From: Lachnospiraceae bacterium
GTDB taxonomy: Bacteria; Bacillota; Clostridia; Lachnospirales; Lachnospiraceae
DNA length: 64,000 nucleotides
Reading direction: 5' to 3'
Assembly (NCBI GenBank): GCA_910575555.1
Contig: CAJTFX010000019.1
Coordinates: 20,267 to 84,266, forward strand
The position numbers and the translations under genes were made by a program. Each line of letters starts with the position of its first letter. Position 1 is the stretch's first letter. Below are positions 1 through 8,500 of this stretch, one piece after another. The notes beneath the pieces were generated by a model, which was not told the origin of the DNA, did no database searches, and was given only the letters and a program-made list of their open reading frames with translations.

Positions 1-900
1 CCGGCAGAACAGGCTTTTCTCTGTCAAAATAATGTCCAGTGTCTCGTTTCCTGTTTTGATGATCGCCTCATAAATGGAAACAGATTCTTCCATCTCATCC
101 AGATGCCGGTCTGCCTGCTCTTTGGGCATTTCCCGCAGGGCGCGGATTTGATGCTTCAGATCATGGGTTTTCTGGTTAATTAATGCAATCGTCTCTTTGG
201 AAAGCTGATATTGCTCCCGCTCCTTTTCCCGCAGCAAATTCATCATCTCGATTTCTTTGCGCATTTCACCTTTCTTGAACAATTCATTCTGCAGATAAAG
301 CGTTATTGCAAGCAATAGCTGCGCCATATAGAGAATCAGCCACCGCAAATCCTCCATTCCGATTTCCAGGGAGTCAAACATTACGGCAAGCGCCTGCAGC
401 ACAATAAAATCTGAAACCGCAAGGGCAAGCTGCCGGGGGCCGATTTTCTTCTCTCCGCCGTCCGGCATGTTTTTTCCGATTGTCAATGCGGACAGAAGAT
501 CCCCTGCCAGATATATGAAAATCCCCATAACCCAGTCATGCCATGGCTTTCCTGTCTGAGCCGTACCATACAGCCACCTGAAAATGCTCCAGACTTCGCT
601 TAAGATCTGCCAGGTCAGAAACGCCCAGATTCCGTAATAGACAGAAGCATTCCAGGTCAGCCGGATTCCCTGGTGGAGCAGCCCCGCCAGAAATAAAAAT
701 CCCAGCACTTTCACAAACAAATCCAGCTTTGACAGACTTCCTGGCCAGATTCCGGCTGCAAATCCGCAGAGAACCAGGAATAATACAATTCCCGCCCCCG
801 TACGCTTTCTGTTTTCCACTCTGCGCTGAAGGGTATAGACATACACAAAAGCGCTTGGCAAAAATGCCAGTGCGCTGATCCACCGGCTTACTAAATCCAT
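1..900 (-). CDS. Sensor histidine kinase, GHKL type (partial, runs off the window)
   Basis: This is the first 300 residues of a membrane sensor kinase that would phosphorylate the LytTR regulator encoded just before it. The N-terminal ~200 residues form about six hydrophobic segments, as in AgrC/DesK-like receptors. A linker helix follows, and then the phosphoacceptor region INQKTHDLKHQIRAL with His246 and His250; in this family the first His of the HDxxxH pattern is the usual site. The ATP-binding half lies outside the window. The ATG (900-898) overlaps the regulator's TGA stop as ATGA, so the two are translationally coupled. The start is therefore well fixed. The signal sensed cannot be told from the sequence. 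Confidence 0.85.
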   Translation of the reverse strand, partial: MDLVSRWISALAFLPSAFVYVYTLQRRVENRKRTGAGIVLFLVLCGFAAGIWPGSLSKLDLFVKVLGFLFLAGLLHQGIRLTWNASVYYGIWAFLTWQILSEVWSIFRWLYGTAQTGKPWHDWVMGIFIYLAGDLLSALTIGKNMPDGGEKKIGPRQLALAVSDFIVLQALAVMFDSLEIGMEDLRWLILYMAQLLLAITLYLQNELFKKGEMRKEIEMMNLLREKEREQYQLSKETIALINQKTHDLKHQIRALREMPKEQADRHLDEMEESVSIYEAIIKTGNETLDIILTEKSLFCR

Positions 901-1607
901 CAGCGTATCCCTCCCACATATTCCGCAAGAGACTGCAGGAACGCGGCCCGGCTGCGCCTGCTGATTTCCAGTTCATATCCGCCCACTACCACGGTATTCT
1001 TTTTTACCTCGGAAACATGCTTTAAGTTCACAATGTACCAACGGTTGCATTTTGCAAAAGAAGCTGCAGGCAGTGATTCCTCCAGACTTTGAATAGTTCC
1101 CCGCAGGGAATATTCCCCCTCTGAAGTGTAATAGTGGAGAATTCGGTTCTGAACTTCCACATAATAAATCTGCGAGATATTCAGTTTCTTGATGCCGTCC
1201 GGACAGGAAAGCAGGATTTCCCTGGATTCCCTTTTGCCCAGGCGGCGGAAACATCTTGACAGCCTCATGGCAAACTGGTAATAGCTCACCGGCTTTGTCA
1301 CAAAATCCAATGCTTCCACTTCATAGCCCCGGATGGCATAACCGGCAAGGTTGGTAATAAACATCAGGGCCACTTCGCCGTCTGTCTCCCGGATTTTGGC
1401 CGCTGTATCTATTCCGTTGATTCCGGGCATTTCGATATCCAACAGAATCAAATCGTAGACCGGCTGGTAATTTGTCAGCAATTCTGTTCCGGCTGAAAAG
1501 ACTGATACCTTAAACTGCATATTTTTTTCGTTCTGATATTGTTCCAGATATTTCTGAAGCTGTCTGGAACAGGCTTTTTCGTCCTCTACAATTGCTATGT
1601 GATACAT
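900..1607 (-). CDS. LytTR-family response regulator
   Basis: This 235-residue protein has an N-terminal receiver domain (residues 1-120; acidic pocket in AIVEDE, phosphoacceptor Asp in LILLDIEMPGING, conserved Lys in FVTKPVS) and a C-terminal LytTR DNA-binding domain (from about residue 135; IYYVEVQNR and the KCNRWYIVNLKHV stretch are typical). Members of the family bind paired direct repeats near promoters and often control peptide, bacteriocin or surface functions. It forms a two-gene unit with the GHKL kinase downstream, whose ATG overlaps its stop. A weak AGGA ribosome site precedes the ATG. Target genes are not apparent in the window. Confidence 0.92.
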   Translation of the reverse strand: MYHIAIVEDEKACSRQLQKYLEQYQNEKNMQFKVSVFSAGTELLTNYQPVYDLILLDIEMPGINGIDTAAKIRETDGEVALMFITNLAGYAIRGYEVEALDFVTKPVSYYQFAMRLSRCFRRLGKRESREILLSCPDGIKKLNISQIYYVEVQNRILHYYTSEGEYSLRGTIQSLEESLPAASFAKCNRWYIVNLKHVSEVKKNTVVVGGYELEISRRSRAAFLQSLAEYVGGIR

Positions 1608-1629
1608 GTTTTATCCTATCTGAATCATG

Positions 1630-1723
1630 AAAAGAAGTTACTGAAAGCTGCAGTTTTGTCCGTTTCTAAAATATAAAAGCCTGCACGAATGCCAGGATAT
1701 CATTATTTTAGAAAACTTCTTTT
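1630..1723. repeat. Nested inverted repeat between divergent genes
   Basis: The outer arms AAAAGAAGTT (1630-1639) and AACTTCTTTT (1714-1723) are perfect complements. The inner arms TTTCTAAAATA (1663-1673) and TATTTTAGAAA (1704-1714) are also perfect. A further CCTG/CCAGG pairing is possible in the loop. The element sits 23 bp upstream of the LytTR regulator start and could be a leader structure or a binding region. No known riboswitch class was recognised. Confidence 0.5.
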
Positions 1724-1751
1724 AATAGTTTACCATGGATTTTCAAAGGTC

Positions 1752-1765
1752 ACAATATATATTGT
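1752..1765. promoter_or_regulatory. Perfect 14-bp palindrome, possible operator
   Basis: ACAATATATATTGT is its own reverse complement. It lies just upstream of two candidate cbiK promoters and between divergently transcribed genes, which is where an operator would be placed. AT-rich palindromes also occur by chance, and no regulator is identified. Confidence 0.35.
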
Positions 1766-1770
1766 CCCTG

Positions 1771-1819
1771 TGTTATAATTTTATTTTCCAGTGTACATCA
1801 GTATTATTTCTGATATAAT
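1771..1819 (+). promoter_or_regulatory. Candidate extended -10 promoters for cbiK
   Basis: Two TGnTATAAT boxes are present: TG at 1771 with TATAAT at 1774-1779, and TG at 1811 with TATAAT at 1814-1819. Neither has a good -35 at 17 bp, which is usual for extended -10 promoters. The second lies 60 bp from the cbiK ATG. Confidence 0.5.
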
Positions 1820-1878
1820 AAAGGTAGAAAAACAATCGTTAATAAAAACAATTTATTTTTACTGGAAAGGACATACAT

Positions 1879-2661
1879 ATGAATCAAAAACAGGCTATTC
1901 TTCTGGTCAGCTTCGGCACCAGTTATCTTGACAGCAAGGAAAAAACCATTGACAGAATATTTGAAAAAACCAGAGAAGCATTTCCGGACTACAGGGTTTA
2001 TCAGGCATGGAGCAGCAAAATTATTATTAAAATCTTAAGGGAAAGAAACCATATCGTTATCCCAACCATTGAGGAAGCCATGGCTGAGATTCTCTCTGAC
2101 GGCATAAAACAGCTGATTGTGCAGCCCACCCACTTTATCAACGGCATTGAAAATGAAGTGATGGAAGAGCTTGTCCTGCAGCATGGAACAGAAGATATGG
2201 ATATCAGTTTCGGAAATCCGCTGCTTACCAGTACAAAAGATCAGAAAGCAGTGCTTCAGGCAGTAATCCGGGAATTCTCCCATCTTCCCCAGGATGAGGC
2301 CCTGGTGTATATGGGACACGGAACCACCCACCATGCCAACGCTGTGTATGCCGCCCTGGATTATATGCTGAAAGATATGGGCTGTCCCAATTTCTTTATG
2401 GGCACGGTGGAGGCTTACCCTGACCTGGACGCCCTAATCCGCCAGGTGTCAAGAACCAATGCCCGGAAAGTCCATCTTGCCCCCTTTATGCTGGTAGCCG
2501 GAGATCACGCCAATCACGATATGGCCGGAAAGCAGGAGGATTCCTGGAAGTCCCAGTTTGAGGCCGCCGGGTATGAAGTGGAATGCCATTTGAAGGGGCT
2601 TGGGGAATCTGAAGAAATTCAGGATATTTATCTGGAGCATTTGCGAAATGCCATGGAATAG
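1879..2661 (+). CDS. cbiK: Sirohydrochlorin cobaltochelatase
   Basis: Class II chelatase that inserts Co2+ into sirohydrochlorin in the anaerobic cobalamin pathway; cytoplasmic and ATP-independent. The protein has 260 residues, the normal family length. The N-terminal ILLVSFGTSY strand and the three metal-site residues of the Salmonella enzyme can all be placed: His147 in MGHGTTHHAN, Glu178 in GTVEAYPD and His210 in GDHANHDMAG. The absence of a signal peptide argues against the periplasmic haem-binding variants (CbiK-P). A GGAAAGGA ribosome site precedes the ATG. The gene is followed 10 bp later by a Rpn-like gene, but no other cobalamin gene is nearby and no cobalamin riboswitch was recognised upstream. 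Confidence 0.93.
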   Translation: MNQKQAILLVSFGTSYLDSKEKTIDRIFEKTREAFPDYRVYQAWSSKIIIKILRERNHIVIPTIEEAMAEILSDGIKQLIVQPTHFINGIENEVMEELVLQHGTEDMDISFGNPLLTSTKDQKAVLQAVIREFSHLPQDEALVYMGHGTTHHANAVYAALDYMLKDMGCPNFFMGTVEAYPDLDALIRQVSRTNARKVHLAPFMLVAGDHANHDMAGKQEDSWKSQFEAAGYEVECHLKGLGESEEIQDIYLEHLRNAME

Positions 2662-2671
2662 GGGGAATTAA

Positions 2672-3478
2672 ATGGCAGACAAAATAACTTATGAAGAACT
2701 GGAAGAACGTGTTCGGGAGCTTGAAAAACAACTAAGCGGCAATAAAAACCGGGAATACAAATCACGGCTATTCAGCTTTATCTTTGGGCGTGAAGAAAAC
2801 AAAAAATGGACGTTGTCACTTTACAATGCCATTCACGGCACATCCCATAATGATCTTTCCAATATCACAATTAATACTCTGGAAGATGTGGTCTACATGG
2901 GCATGAAAAATGATCTTTCTATCCTTGTATCAGAAACAGTAAGCCTTTACAGAACTATGGAATTGTATGAACAACAAAGCTCATATAATCCGAATATGCC
3001 AATCCGGGAATTTATGTATGCGGGCAAACTGTACGATAAGTTTATTCATTCCGCAAAACTTAATCGGTACGGCAAAAAACTCCTGCCGCTTCCTCTGCCA
3101 AAACTCATAGTCTTTTATAATGGAGAAGAAGAAAAAGAAGATGAAACTATACTGTCATTAAGCGATGCATTTAAAGAAGAAATCCGACAAAACGTAATAC
3201 ACAAATACAGCGAATCCAAAAAAATACTAAATGATGCAGAAATCATGAACGAGACAGAAAAAATATTCCAACAAGCTGATCCTGATATCGAAGTACAAGA
3301 AGCCTTACAAGAAGGATTACAGGAGGGATTACAGGAAGGATGGCAAAAAGCAATGTTGTCAAGCATTGAAAATCTGATGGACAGTACGGGATGGCCTGCG
3401 GATAAAATTATGGAAATACTGAAAATACCAATGAACCAGCGTGCCGCTCTTTACACCGGACTTACAAAAAGCAATTAA
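2672..3478 (+). CDS. Rpn/PD-(D/E)XK nuclease family protein, probably internally deleted
   Basis: The 268-residue product matches the Rpn (recombination-promoting nuclease / putative transposase) type common in Lachnospiraceae: VVYMGMKNDLSILV, then ELYEQQSSYNPNMPIREFMY, then PLPLPKLIVFYNG, and a C-terminal run of LQEG repeats (three in a row near residue 210). Family members usually have about 100 more residues between the FYNG strand and the C-terminal EG-rich tail; here LSLSDAFKEEI jumps almost directly to the tail. The catalytic core may therefore be incomplete. It starts after a GGGGGAA ribosome site 10 bp behind cbiK and is followed by a terminator. The gene is visibly more A-rich than cbiK, which fits lateral acquisition. 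Confidence 0.7.
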   Translation: MADKITYEELEERVRELEKQLSGNKNREYKSRLFSFIFGREENKKWTLSLYNAIHGTSHNDLSNITINTLEDVVYMGMKNDLSILVSETVSLYRTMELYEQQSSYNPNMPIREFMYAGKLYDKFIHSAKLNRYGKKLLPLPLPKLIVFYNGEEEKEDETILSLSDAFKEEIRQNVIHKYSESKKILNDAEIMNETEKIFQQADPDIEVQEALQEGLQEGLQEGWQKAMLSSIENLMDSTGWPADKIMEILKIPMNQRAALYTGLTKSN

Positions 3479-3502
3479 TCCTGTTTGCCTGAGGCACTGA
3501 AA

Positions 3503-3547
3503 AAGAACCCTATGGGAATCAAGATTCCTGATTGCCATGGGGTTCTT
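3503..3547. terminator. Bidirectional intrinsic terminator
   Basis: A stem of about 20 bp (AAGAACCC-ATGG-AATCA arms with two mismatches) separates the convergent Rpn-like and glgB genes. On the minus strand it is followed by TTTTT, so it should work best for glgB. Confidence 0.75.
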
Positions 3548-3584
3548 CTCACTTTATCATCATACGATTATCATACGAAATCTT

Positions 3585-5477
3585 TTAGTATACAAAAACA
3601 GCCACGCCAAATGCCGGCAGCGGATAAGCAAAAGAGAAGGGCCTGTTATCGCATTCCTGCTTTTCTGCTTTATATACCAACGGACGCTTTACGCCTTCGC
3701 CTCCGTACTTCTTATCATCACTGTTCAGAATCAGTTTATACTGCTTTTTCAGCGGTACGCCAACCCGGTAATCCTCCCGTTCCACCGGAGTAAAGTTGCA
3801 GACAAACAGAAGATTGTTTTTTCCGTTCCGGCTTTTTCTTACAAAGCTGAAAATACTGCGGAAATTGTCATCTGCATTGATCCATTCAAAATTCTCGAAA
3901 CTGGTATCCGCCTCATACATGGCAGGATATTTCGTATAAATATGGAGCAGATCTTTTACAAAGGTCTGAAGCTGAAGATGCTCCGGCTCTGCCAGCAGGA
4001 ACCAGTCCAGTTCCCTTTCTTCACTCCACTCCCGAAGCTGTCCGAATTCCTGTCCCATAAACAGAAGCTTTTTCCCGGGATGCCCCATCATAAAGCCGTA
4101 GCCCGCCTTTAAGTTAGAGAACTTATCCTTGCCTTCTCCCGGCATTTTATTGATCATGGAACATTTCAAATGTACCACCTCGTCATGAGATAACACCAGA
4201 ATATAATTTTCACTGTGGTTATAACTCATGGCAAAGGTCATCTTGTTATGATTGTCTTTCCGGAAATAAGGATCTAACTTCATGTAATCCAGGAAATCAT
4301 GCATCCATCCCATATTCCATTTATAGCTGAAATTCAGTCCGTCATCTTCCACCGTACCGGTTACCCTGGGCCATGCGGTAGACTCTTCTGCAATCATAAC
4401 AGTTCCCGGATTTCTGCCCAGAATCAGGGTATTAATATGTTTGAAAAATTCAATTGCTTCCAGATTCTTATTGTCGCCGTATTTATTGGCTACCCACTGC
4501 CCGTCCTGTTTGCCGTAATCCAGATAGAGCATGGAAGCCACGGCATCCACCCGAAGGCCGTCTACATGGTAATGCTCCACCCACATCAATGCGCTGCCGA
4601 TAAGGAAATTTTTCACTTCATTTTTGGCATAGTCAAAAATCTTGGTGCCCCAGTCCGGATGCTCCCCTTTCCTGGTATCAGCATATTCATACAGGCAGGT
4701 TCCGTCAAACTCTGCAAGGCCATGGGCGTCTCTTGGGAAATGAGCCGGTACCCAGTCTAAAATAACGCCGATGCCGTGTTTATGCAGGTAATCTACCAGA
4801 TAGGCAAAATCTGCAGGCGTTCCATACCGGGAAGTAGGCGCATAATATCCTGTCACCTGATATCCCCAGGAGCCGTCGAAAGGATATTCTGAAATTCCCA
4901 TCAGCTCCACATGGGTGTATCCCATTTCTTTCACATATTCTGCCAGTTTGACTGCAAACTCCCGGTAAGTATAAAATCCTTCATCCTCTCTGCCCGGATG
5001 ACGCATCCAGGAACCGGGATGCACCTCATAGATTGCCATTGGCTGAGTATGGACATCTTTGCAGGCTTTGCGTTTTTCCATCCACTTGGTATCTGTCCAC
5101 TTAAATGCGTTAATGTCTGCCACTGCCGAAGCATTGCCCGGACGCAGCTCAGCATAATTTGCAAATGGATCTGCCTTATAAAGTTTATTTCCCTCAGGAG
5201 TCTCAATGTAGAATTTGTACAAATCCCCTTCTTTCACTCCCGGAATAAACAGTTCAAAGATCCCCATGGGCTCTAAGCGTTTCATTTCATTTTCATTTTC
5301 TTTCCATTCATTGAAATCTCCAATAACAGAAACTTTAGCGGCATTAGGCGCCCAAACCGCAAAATACACGCCTTTTTTACCCTTCTCTGTAATGGGATGC
5401 GCACCTAATTTCTTGTAGATGTCATAATGTGTTGCCTGTCCAAAATAGTACATGTCTAAATCTGAAAAACGTTCCAT
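3585..5477 (-). CDS. glgB: 1,4-alpha-glucan branching enzyme
   Basis: GH13 enzyme that forms alpha-1,6 branches in glycogen. At 630 residues it has the usual size. An N-terminal CBM48-like beta domain (YFAVWAPNAAKVSVIGDFN) is followed by the (beta/alpha)8 barrel: DWVPAHFPRD (region I), GLRVDAVASMLY with nucleophile Asp311, MIAEEST with acid/base Glu364, and LSHDE. A C-terminal beta domain closes the protein. The ATG at 5477 is chosen because AGGAG lies 8 nt upstream; the in-frame GTG 9 nt earlier overlaps that ribosome site. The gene follows the giant TPR/AAA+ gene by 26 bp and is probably co-transcribed with it. No other glg genes are in the window. Confidence 0.95.
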   Translation of the reverse strand: MERFSDLDMYYFGQATHYDIYKKLGAHPITEKGKKGVYFAVWAPNAAKVSVIGDFNEWKENENEMKRLEPMGIFELFIPGVKEGDLYKFYIETPEGNKLYKADPFANYAELRPGNASAVADINAFKWTDTKWMEKRKACKDVHTQPMAIYEVHPGSWMRHPGREDEGFYTYREFAVKLAEYVKEMGYTHVELMGISEYPFDGSWGYQVTGYYAPTSRYGTPADFAYLVDYLHKHGIGVILDWVPAHFPRDAHGLAEFDGTCLYEYADTRKGEHPDWGTKIFDYAKNEVKNFLIGSALMWVEHYHVDGLRVDAVASMLYLDYGKQDGQWVANKYGDNKNLEAIEFFKHINTLILGRNPGTVMIAEESTAWPRVTGTVEDDGLNFSYKWNMGWMHDFLDYMKLDPYFRKDNHNKMTFAMSYNHSENYILVLSHDEVVHLKCSMINKMPGEGKDKFSNLKAGYGFMMGHPGKKLLFMGQEFGQLREWSEERELDWFLLAEPEHLQLQTFVKDLLHIYTKYPAMYEADTSFENFEWINADDNFRSIFSFVRKSRNGKNNLLFVCNFTPVEREDYRVGVPLKKQYKLILNSDDKKYGGEGVKRPLVYKAEKQECDNRPFSFAYPLPAFGVAVFVY

Positions 5478-5503
5478 AGCTACCACTCCTGTTTTTTCTT
5501 ATT

Positions 5504-8500
5504 TTATTCTTCAAAATCTTTTTCTCGCAGATATAAATACCCTTCCGGGCTGAATTTTTTTCCTCCGAATAACTTCTTAAATCCACCTCTTTCCGCACTG
5601 CTGATAGCCATATCCACAATTTCTTTCACCTCTGTCAACGTCGTGGCCTCATCCAGCTTTTGTATGTTGCTGATACGGTTATAAAGTGCTAATATTCCCA
5701 TATCATCAATTTCACATTCCTGCTCAAAAGCATATGCTTTCGCAAACTCCACCAATTCGTCACTGGTAAAAACAGGTATCTTAATCCGTTCTGTAAATTT
5801 TTTTGCAAAATTTGCATCCAGGCTTAAAGCCTTTTCAATCCCTTTTCTGGTATCCTCCAGAATAAACAGAAGTCCGTCCGTATCCTGATCCATCAAAAGG
5901 GCCAGTCTGGTGGCTGTTTCCTGAGAAATCTCTCCTGCCCGCTCAATGATGAGATAGCCTCCTGCTATTTTCTTAATTAATTGACTTAAATCCTTCTGGT
6001 TCAGGGATTCTCCTGTAATCTTTCCTACTTTTCCCTCGGGATGGCCGCCGCTCTTTTGAACGGCCTTGATAATATCGGTGGCCAACACGGTTTTCCCGCT
6101 GCCCCGGCCGCCCATAATCAGGATATTTCCGGTGCCGGAACTGCCGCCTTTTCCTTTTCTATGTAAAACCCCCTCCAAGACCTGGCAAAGCTGCTGCTCC
6201 ATCCCTGTAACCGGCACAAAATAAGAAAAAATCTCTTTCTGCTCTTCACTCAGTTTCCGGGTGGGCTCTTCTTCCGGCGCAATTCCTATCTCAGATACAA
6301 ACAGCGTTTCCTCCGGTTCCAGTGTCACTTCGGGAATGGGAAGCTCTTCCGGTATCGGCTCCGGTTCTGGAACATACTCTTCTTTCCGCTCCAGTTCTAC
6401 TTTAGGAAGCTGATTTTTTTCTTCCCTGGAAGCTTTTGCCGCCCGAAATGCAGATTCCAGATAGCTTTCGGCATCTTTTTTACTGGGAGGAGCCTCCGGC
6501 TCCTCAGAAACCGCTGTTGGCGTCTCTGGCTGTTTGGGCACTCCCGGCTGCATGGGCGCTCCTGACTGCACAGGCATTCCCGGCTGCATTCCTGGTTGCA
6601 CAGGCACCCTCTGCTGCGTCTCTGGCTGTCTGGGTACTTCTGATTGTACGGGTATTCCTGGCTGCACAGGCATTCCTGGTTGCGTTCCTGGCTGCACAGG
6701 CATTTCTGATTGCGTTCCTGGCTGCACAGGCATTCCTGGTTGCGTTCCTGGCTGCATAGGCATTTCTGGCAACGCTTCGGGCTGTTTGGGCATTCCTGCC
6801 GGCGGATTCACTGCTTTTGACATATCCGGCGGATTCGGCGCTCCCGGCTGTTTGGGCACTGCCGGTAAAGCAGCCGGCTCCCGGATTACATGTTCCGGTA
6901 ACACTTCCGGTTCTTTCATTACATGTTCCGGTACAACCTCTGCCACTCCCGCTGAATTACCCTGGGACAGTTTCTGTTTCTGTGAAAAACCTTTTATCGG
7001 ATAGCCTGCTCTGGCCAGGGCGCTTTCCGGCGGATATCCTTCTTCCAGAAAACTTTCCGGTGTATAACTGTTTCTTCCTGCAGCCCCTTTCGGCAAATCA
7101 CTACTCCTGTCTGCCGTTTCTTTCGGCAGATCACTATTGCTGTCCGCCGTTTCCTTCGGCAGATTTCCCTGGTTCTGGGCCTGCTCCTCGAAAGAGATTT
7201 CCGGTTCCCCTGGCTGCACTCCAATTGAAGCCTCTCCATTGGCTGCCAATGTCTGCTGTTCTGGTTCTTCCGGCGGAACCATATCAGATTTCATCTCTTT
7301 AGAATAGCCTGCCGGCTCCATTCCTGGCTCCGGGATATATCCTGCCGGCACCATTTCCGGCTCTGGCTCCGAAATATAATTCTCCGGCGGCAGTTCTGGC
7401 TCTGGAATATGGCTCTCCGGCTCCATTCCCGTTTCTGAAACATAGCCCGCCGGCGGCAGTTCTGCTGCTGATTCCCGAAGATAACCCCCCGGCGGTACGC
7501 CCGGTTTTGCCTCCTGCGGATACTCTTCCGGTACATATCCCTGGGGCTCCATTTCCGGCCCTGTTTCCGTCTGATAATATCCTTCCGGCATTATTCCCAA
7601 TTCTGCACTCTGCACAGCTCCTTCCGGAAGATATCCCTCGGCCTCCATTCCCGGCCCTGCTTCTGTCTGATAATATCCTTCCGGCTCCATTCCTGGTTCT
7701 GCAGTCTGTGTATATCCTTCCGGCAGCATTCCTGGTTCTGTCTGATAGTATCCTTCCGAAATCATCCCCGGCTCTGCATTCTGCACATACCCTTCTGATA
7801 CATATCCTTCAGGCAGCATTCCCCCTTCTGCCTGATAATATCCTTCCGACATTGTTCCAGGCTCCGCAGTCTGCACATACCCTTCCGGTACATATCCCTC
7901 AGGCAGCATTCCCGCTTCCGTCTGGTAATATCCTTCCGGCATCGTTCCCGGTTCTGCTCCATATTCCTCCTGCATCAGTTCTGGTTCCGCCTCATCATAG
8001 TATTCTTCCTCAGGCAGGAACCCTGCGTCCTGCAGATACCGTTCCGCCAAAAGCTCCTGAGGAGAAACCCCTGCGTTCAGCTTGGGAATAATCTGATTCA
8101 GGCGTTCCATTAACTCTTCCGCTTCCTGCAGCGCCCTGGCTTTCGCCGATTCCAGCTTCCTCTGCTGGGCAACTGCCATGGCCACTTCTGCCGCCCGTCT
8201 GGTTTTCTCCCATTCTGACAAAACGTCCTCTATCCTGGGCTGCCCGCTGTTTGGAGTCTCCCACCATTCTCCGCCTGAAGCAGTCGGCTGCATCTGACCG
8301 TCCCAGTCCTCTGCCAGTAATTCCCTGAAATCCGTCTGCAGAGAACCGTCAATCTCTTCATCCGTCTCGATATGCCCGTATCTTTCTTCTTCGTATTCAA
8401 TCCCTGCTTCCTCTTCCTGCTGAGGCATCTGCAGATAAGGAATTTCCTCTACAATTTTCTTAATGTTATCCATGGTATCGGAGACTGTTTCCCTGGTACT

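Noticed and set aside
1630..1878. Cobalamin riboswitch upstream of cbiK
   Set aside because: No B12-box-like sequence was found and the structured part lies on the LytTR side.
6540..7980. Possible CRISPR-like array
   Set aside because: Repeat units are contiguous and in frame with no unique spacers; they encode protein repeats.
6436..8091. Long open frames on the plus strand opposite the AAA+ giant's repeats
   Set aside because: They are Pro/Ala/Leu-rich mirror translations of the repeat DNA, lack ribosome sites and overlap a gene with clear domains at both ends.
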